From Flavobacterium poyangense (GTDB lineage: Bacteria > Bacteroidota > Bacteroidia > Flavobacteriales > Flavobacteriaceae), in the NCBI RefSeq assembly GCF_011751075.1, contig NZ_JAALLN010000007.1, positions 124,001 through 188,000 of the forward strand: a stretch of DNA of 64,000 bases, read 5' to 3'. The notes beneath the pieces are model-generated. The model had not been told where the DNA came from. It searched no databases and saw nothing but the letters and a program-made list of their open reading frames with translations. A program made the position numbers and the translations under genes. Positions 62,701 to 64,000 of this stretch are shown here, piece by piece (position 1 is the first letter of the stretch; each line of letters starts with the position of its first letter).

Positions 62701-64000
62701 GTTGCTCCGCTAAGATAACCGAAATAAAAGCCACCGAATCCTACAAAAGGGAATACCTGTACAGAGAAAGAACGCGAGAAATCGGTTATACTGGCCGGGA
62801 AACCAAAGTCCAGATAAAAATTACCATTGGTATATACTTTTACACCAATTATAGGAAGTGTTATTGAGACTTCTCCAAATTCAAGATGTCTGAACTGATC
62901 GGGCAATTGCAAATCAATTTGGTACATTCCGATGGAGTCGTTTATTTTTTTATAAAGAATTTCAAACTGAAGATTTTTAAATGCTCCTGCGTCCTTACTT
63001 ACCCCAACCAGTAAACCATACATGTTGGGATCATTAAATACTGCCGCAATACGATAAAATTTGGCAACCGTAAAATCGGCTCCTATGAGCCAATTGCTGT
63101 TCTGGTCAAATATCAATGTTCCCGGTTTGGTACTTGCTGCCGGAACCGGTATCGTGGTCGAACTCTCATCAGACGTTGTGGTAAATGCCGCTCCCAGTGC
63201 TGTAATGGCCGCATCAACGGAATCCAGACTTGGAACATCGTACATCGTGACATGTTGCCCCATAGCGAGTAATTTCAAATCGAAAAACTCACTACCCATA
63301 CCCGGTACTGCCGGCATTTTGGTAGCGTCACTACCTTTACCGTCTTTCTGTAAAGGCGAATCACTTTCGATCGGCAATCCTAAGAAAGTACCGTCAAAGT
63401 ACATATAAACTCCACTGCCTTCGATGGTTTCGTCTTTGGTGATTTTGATCGCTTTTATATTGATAAAACCTAAATCTACTTTTATCGGAATACTGGCCTC
63501 AATGACGCTTTTAGCTGAATCTTTGTATCGGGTGTATTTAAATTCGAATCCGGATAGGTCAATACTGTTTAATAAATTCCATGGTGCTGACAAACTGAAG
63601 CCCGGGCTAAAGGTTCCAACCAAGGTACTGATAATTTCTCCCAATGAGATTTTGTCAAATTTAATGTCGATTATATCATTTTGTGCGCCACTGGTATAGG
63701 TAATCGTACTGGCAAACTCCGGTATTTTTAAATACACTTCTGTATCTGCTGTGCCAAATTTATACCCTACAATAAAAGTCAGTCCAAGCATTTGCCTTGC
63801 ATCGGCTGTTCCTGTAATGGTTCCGGATGTTTTGTTATCGGTGTACGTAATGTCTACATTAGCATTCAGTTTTAAATCAAAAGAGCTGTATTGCAGATGC
63901 CAGGAAACATCACCTTTTACATTATAGATAGAGGATTTGGCCTTGTCATCTGGTAAAATATCGGTAAAACTCACATTACTGATACTTGGCAAATTGTCTT
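56766..64000 (-). CDS. giant protein of unknown function, N terminus outside window
   Basis: More than 2,400 codons are open to the right edge, so only the C-terminal part is visible and the true start is unknown. Residue numbers here count from 63992. About 1-610 is strongly beta-strand with alternating hydrophobic residues and Gly/Phe-rich turns (VGFGGFYFGYLSG, FGLGLSLGVG, KLTVKINLGLFSIKVSLHF). About 610-1300 is a mixed region with FMLHGLRLPQPP and LYVLTGQQIAIP near 897-920. The rest is Thr/Asn/Pro-rich, with few Cys. There is no T9SS sorting domain, LPxTG or RHS core; the end is SLTDITP. I do not recognise the family; DUF6603-like architecture is a weak guess. GC content looks higher than in the neighbouring genes. 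Confidence 0.8.
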   Translation of the reverse strand, partial: DNLPSISNVSFTDILPDDKAKSSIYNVKGDVSWHLQYSSFDLKLNANVDITYTDNKTSGTITGTADARQMLGLTFIVGYKFGTADTEVYLKIPEFASTITYTSGAQNDIIDIKFDKISLGEIISTLVGTFSPGFSLSAPWNLLNSIDLSGFEFKYTRYKDSAKSVIEASIPIKVDLGFINIKAIKITKDETIEGSGVYMYFDGTFLGLPIESDSPLQKDGKGSDATKMPAVPGMGSEFFDLKLLAMGQHVTMYDVPSLDSVDAAITALGAAFTTTSDESSTTIPVPAASTKPGTLIFDQNSNWLIGADFTVAKFYRIAAVFNDPNMYGLLVGVSKDAGAFKNLQFEILYKKINDSIGMYQIDLQLPDQFRHLEFGEVSITLPIIGVKVYTNGNFYLDFGFPASITDFSRSFSVQVFPFVGFGGFYFGYLSGATSSNVPTTTCGIFNPVIEFGLGLSLGVGKTVDQGIMKAGLSLTAVGIFQGVLGFFTANTTLDTHDETYYKIQGTFGLTGHIYGEINFAIISARLDIMAYAYITMIIESYKPIPITFEAGVSVKLTVKINLGLFSIKVSLHFSATITASFVIGSDTSYKAPWNLCPVKGVNAIAAFETNSVNARLLSLTSTPIVLKWQPIQPVTKVPLDLLFFPQLTVSGDTGSAGPQYASMLYINTDDANNSLSSLTEGVLYWAINALIGNTSENTGLDWLKAQEITADQIAILLCYFNTRPNNVAPFNYINAAHDDIQTFFSTYFQLNIRAVDATQSGSMDAAVFPVVPELILNTNLNGNAGTPVNFATQSMTGTQNYISDITVLLASAGVDYQSGITAEYYDSTDCSNVTDPTYEEQHNLSFPTFIFTDFVALLAKQALQAASDYLTTQETLQGKVSDVVSAAVANSVQGIGGMASRFMLHGLRLPQPPDAAKGITQPLYVLTGQQIAIPSTLKAGDQYSILLQNPNVAWITMVLGTNNTLTITIDDSEIQHIHDVATITLSPTLTYGPTALINYNDTPQTFSLGAPALWQYPGDYYSGVDNEPVLWKLPSNLTTIFADGKDWLFDVKTLTTTSTGTTKAKVNNYTWGTVVNFSLQKITAVDGQITPLSNNMYNLVGADDAGTVYLQELLTYLNTHADTDGTKTIQQIQILYQPDPTTDSSGGYVSDANGDFKTAIVQANLSTETNPAQAFFAAAFIETPERAYNTLNTAGDFIKLLWECSIVRSGGFYFYYNNSENKGLPDTLFAGNGVANLALVVTYDDLILSPFVNSVVIGDAIDTSNTSVYVQSPDTAPTEQQYTTRVATLLPGTVGYEVTRKNPGDYVPTQPVPTLAEDKVYLETQFNLIGLAVPAIPAYINPTPAGPVDSMDDEAIANTKSGNPSANDDVEDWNYNAVVPYYKYVQPKGTDPEYPNPYAGIGTTVQMVLNWQDMFGNVPPNGTNPLSASMQLLYADAIIALSQWPSVSVSYLFSPLNSKPNIYLNFSFNTVRYVGEGAQNNAQIDMITYMNIFYQLSSNDMVIHYTTTVEDQANAQGVVTSTDHTITTTDLLNNFINPIIVYLKAIIAGQQPAAVQTYTINAEVTTANITTLPEISLVSTSITMKRIANLDPHFIDVAGVALSNTIIQPLADNGVNGMLALSYFAEQFEAAFINQPNAGIVLKAATGANLTKGNSDTTANAPLWMVRFDSTGVNGLKFGFNREQVYYFAPIPLATSLQSFSAKINTYQQGKAYPADSGVTKNYTSIDMDSWGLQFLQAVDKFLSPTYAVPAFLLTVEQVFAEDPDYLQLILDAKQKLADAIEGTIDFIIEPSAGKGPSNIGNAQDKWKQQILIQLANAYRYIASVQTTANINSSYSGSEYANSNNVPPKAPYVPTLYGKMLGLDPTADGSETILKSTEYSLSTAKVPTANGASWLTYMFEAKDAAESRSFSFGDMDYSVSHLEFDITQIPDLADYLASSWLTFIIPLDGDIDHKDSPLATMSDVGQTTIPVPLRAYPTPPSISAQNFDYPINESGQLQSITIQQARTWEYYYTYQNPSAAQDTIVTEIQFNVTDENQTFYATANNSNLPLYQALAQFIDAYPQISADFDNYLALLTPTTLNATSPLAINARYAMLAFIDIVNQVAEQWSVTNQVNPRKPVLFANAALAAPAPPFTLAYTITESAQDRTDYLIVTIDFNNQQSANVTIHVAINGYTSELVEDKENEYLYYVLNNSGDKVYLQYDDRNNDPSRTVKIDGLDILSAQNAWSSVAVIRNEELLENEDGTWQTTNPLFIYQTPQVMFYNKLIPLLNADNAIDINTIGTATYPVAPTRTLNVQLLALFDALTENINAAITEFTIKMQCDYTYVIPNTTFPVDVPVLLLTPTPLTVADHGKSIADMLTEGINSWEQNNSPQTNDGTFTFMLTAYSVTDSYVPILQIPFTLSLTDITP

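Noticed and set aside
62604..63699. Several plus-strand frames (62604-62867, 63061-63408, 63424-63699) opposite the giant gene
   Set aside because: They mirror the composition of the minus-strand coding sequence and show no independent coding features.
56766..64000. Giant protein considered as a type IX-secreted adhesin or RHS/polymorphic toxin
   Set aside because: No C-terminal sorting domain, no tandem adhesin repeats, no RHS YD repeats and no toxin domain at the C terminus are visible.

Overview
The window looks like chromosomal DNA of a Bacteroidota bacterium, most likely a Flavobacterium or close relative. It is AT-rich and has no obvious Shine-Dalgarno sequences. Several genes are preceded by TAnnTTTG boxes, the -7 element of Bacteroidetes promoters; the best also has TTTTG 19 bases upstream (47849-47880). 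There are three TonB-dependent receptors, and many lipoproteins carry an Asp/Asn/Ser-rich stretch after the lipid-modified Cys, the usual Bacteroidetes surface-export signal. No rRNA, tRNA, CRISPR array, integrase or insertion-sequence transposase was seen.

1-26 kb is mostly housekeeping: a partial OmpA-like protein, a CYTH protein with a YpdA-type reductase, SelO, MsrA, a class V aminotransferase, an APC transporter, small envelope proteins, an M23 peptidase, a spermidine-synthase-like methyltransferase and an acyltransferase. An XRE regulator and a divergent M14 peptidase share an intergenic region with an array of TTACA-N2-TGTAA palindromes, a likely operator set. Next come an Lrp regulator, PEP carboxylase, DinB, an acyl-CoA thioesterase, a YbdG-like MscS channel, two helicases and a type II NADH dehydrogenase.

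26.5-35.2 kb is a vitamin B12 uptake island. A cobalamin riboswitch leads into a BtuB-like TonB receptor, a BtuG-like beta-propeller lipoprotein and three tandem paralogous surface lipoproteins with a calcium-loop-like motif. A DUF4465 lipoprotein follows behind a repeat-filled gap.

38.3-47.9 kb is an imelysin-type metal (probably iron) island. A plus-strand unit (imelysin, di-haem oxidoreductase) faces a minus-strand operon (DUF4856, imelysin-like protein, HTTM/gamma-carboxylase-like membrane protein, FecA-like TonB receptor). They converge on a 525-base repeat structure bounded by 30-base inverted repeats. 48-55 kb holds a lipid kinase, an outer-membrane beta-barrel receptor, an OmpR/histidine-kinase pair and a PAP2 phosphatase. 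The right end is filled by more than 2400 codons of a giant protein of unknown function whose N terminus lies outside the window.

Intergenic DNA is crowded with dispersed, mostly palindromic repeats: a CCTCCAG...CTGGAG family, an AATCTGTGGC hairpin family, a CGCGTATTTAC family, TGTGAAA/TGTAAGA heptamer runs and a CGAAGTCGAAG-type element. Several sit between convergent genes and could also act as terminators.
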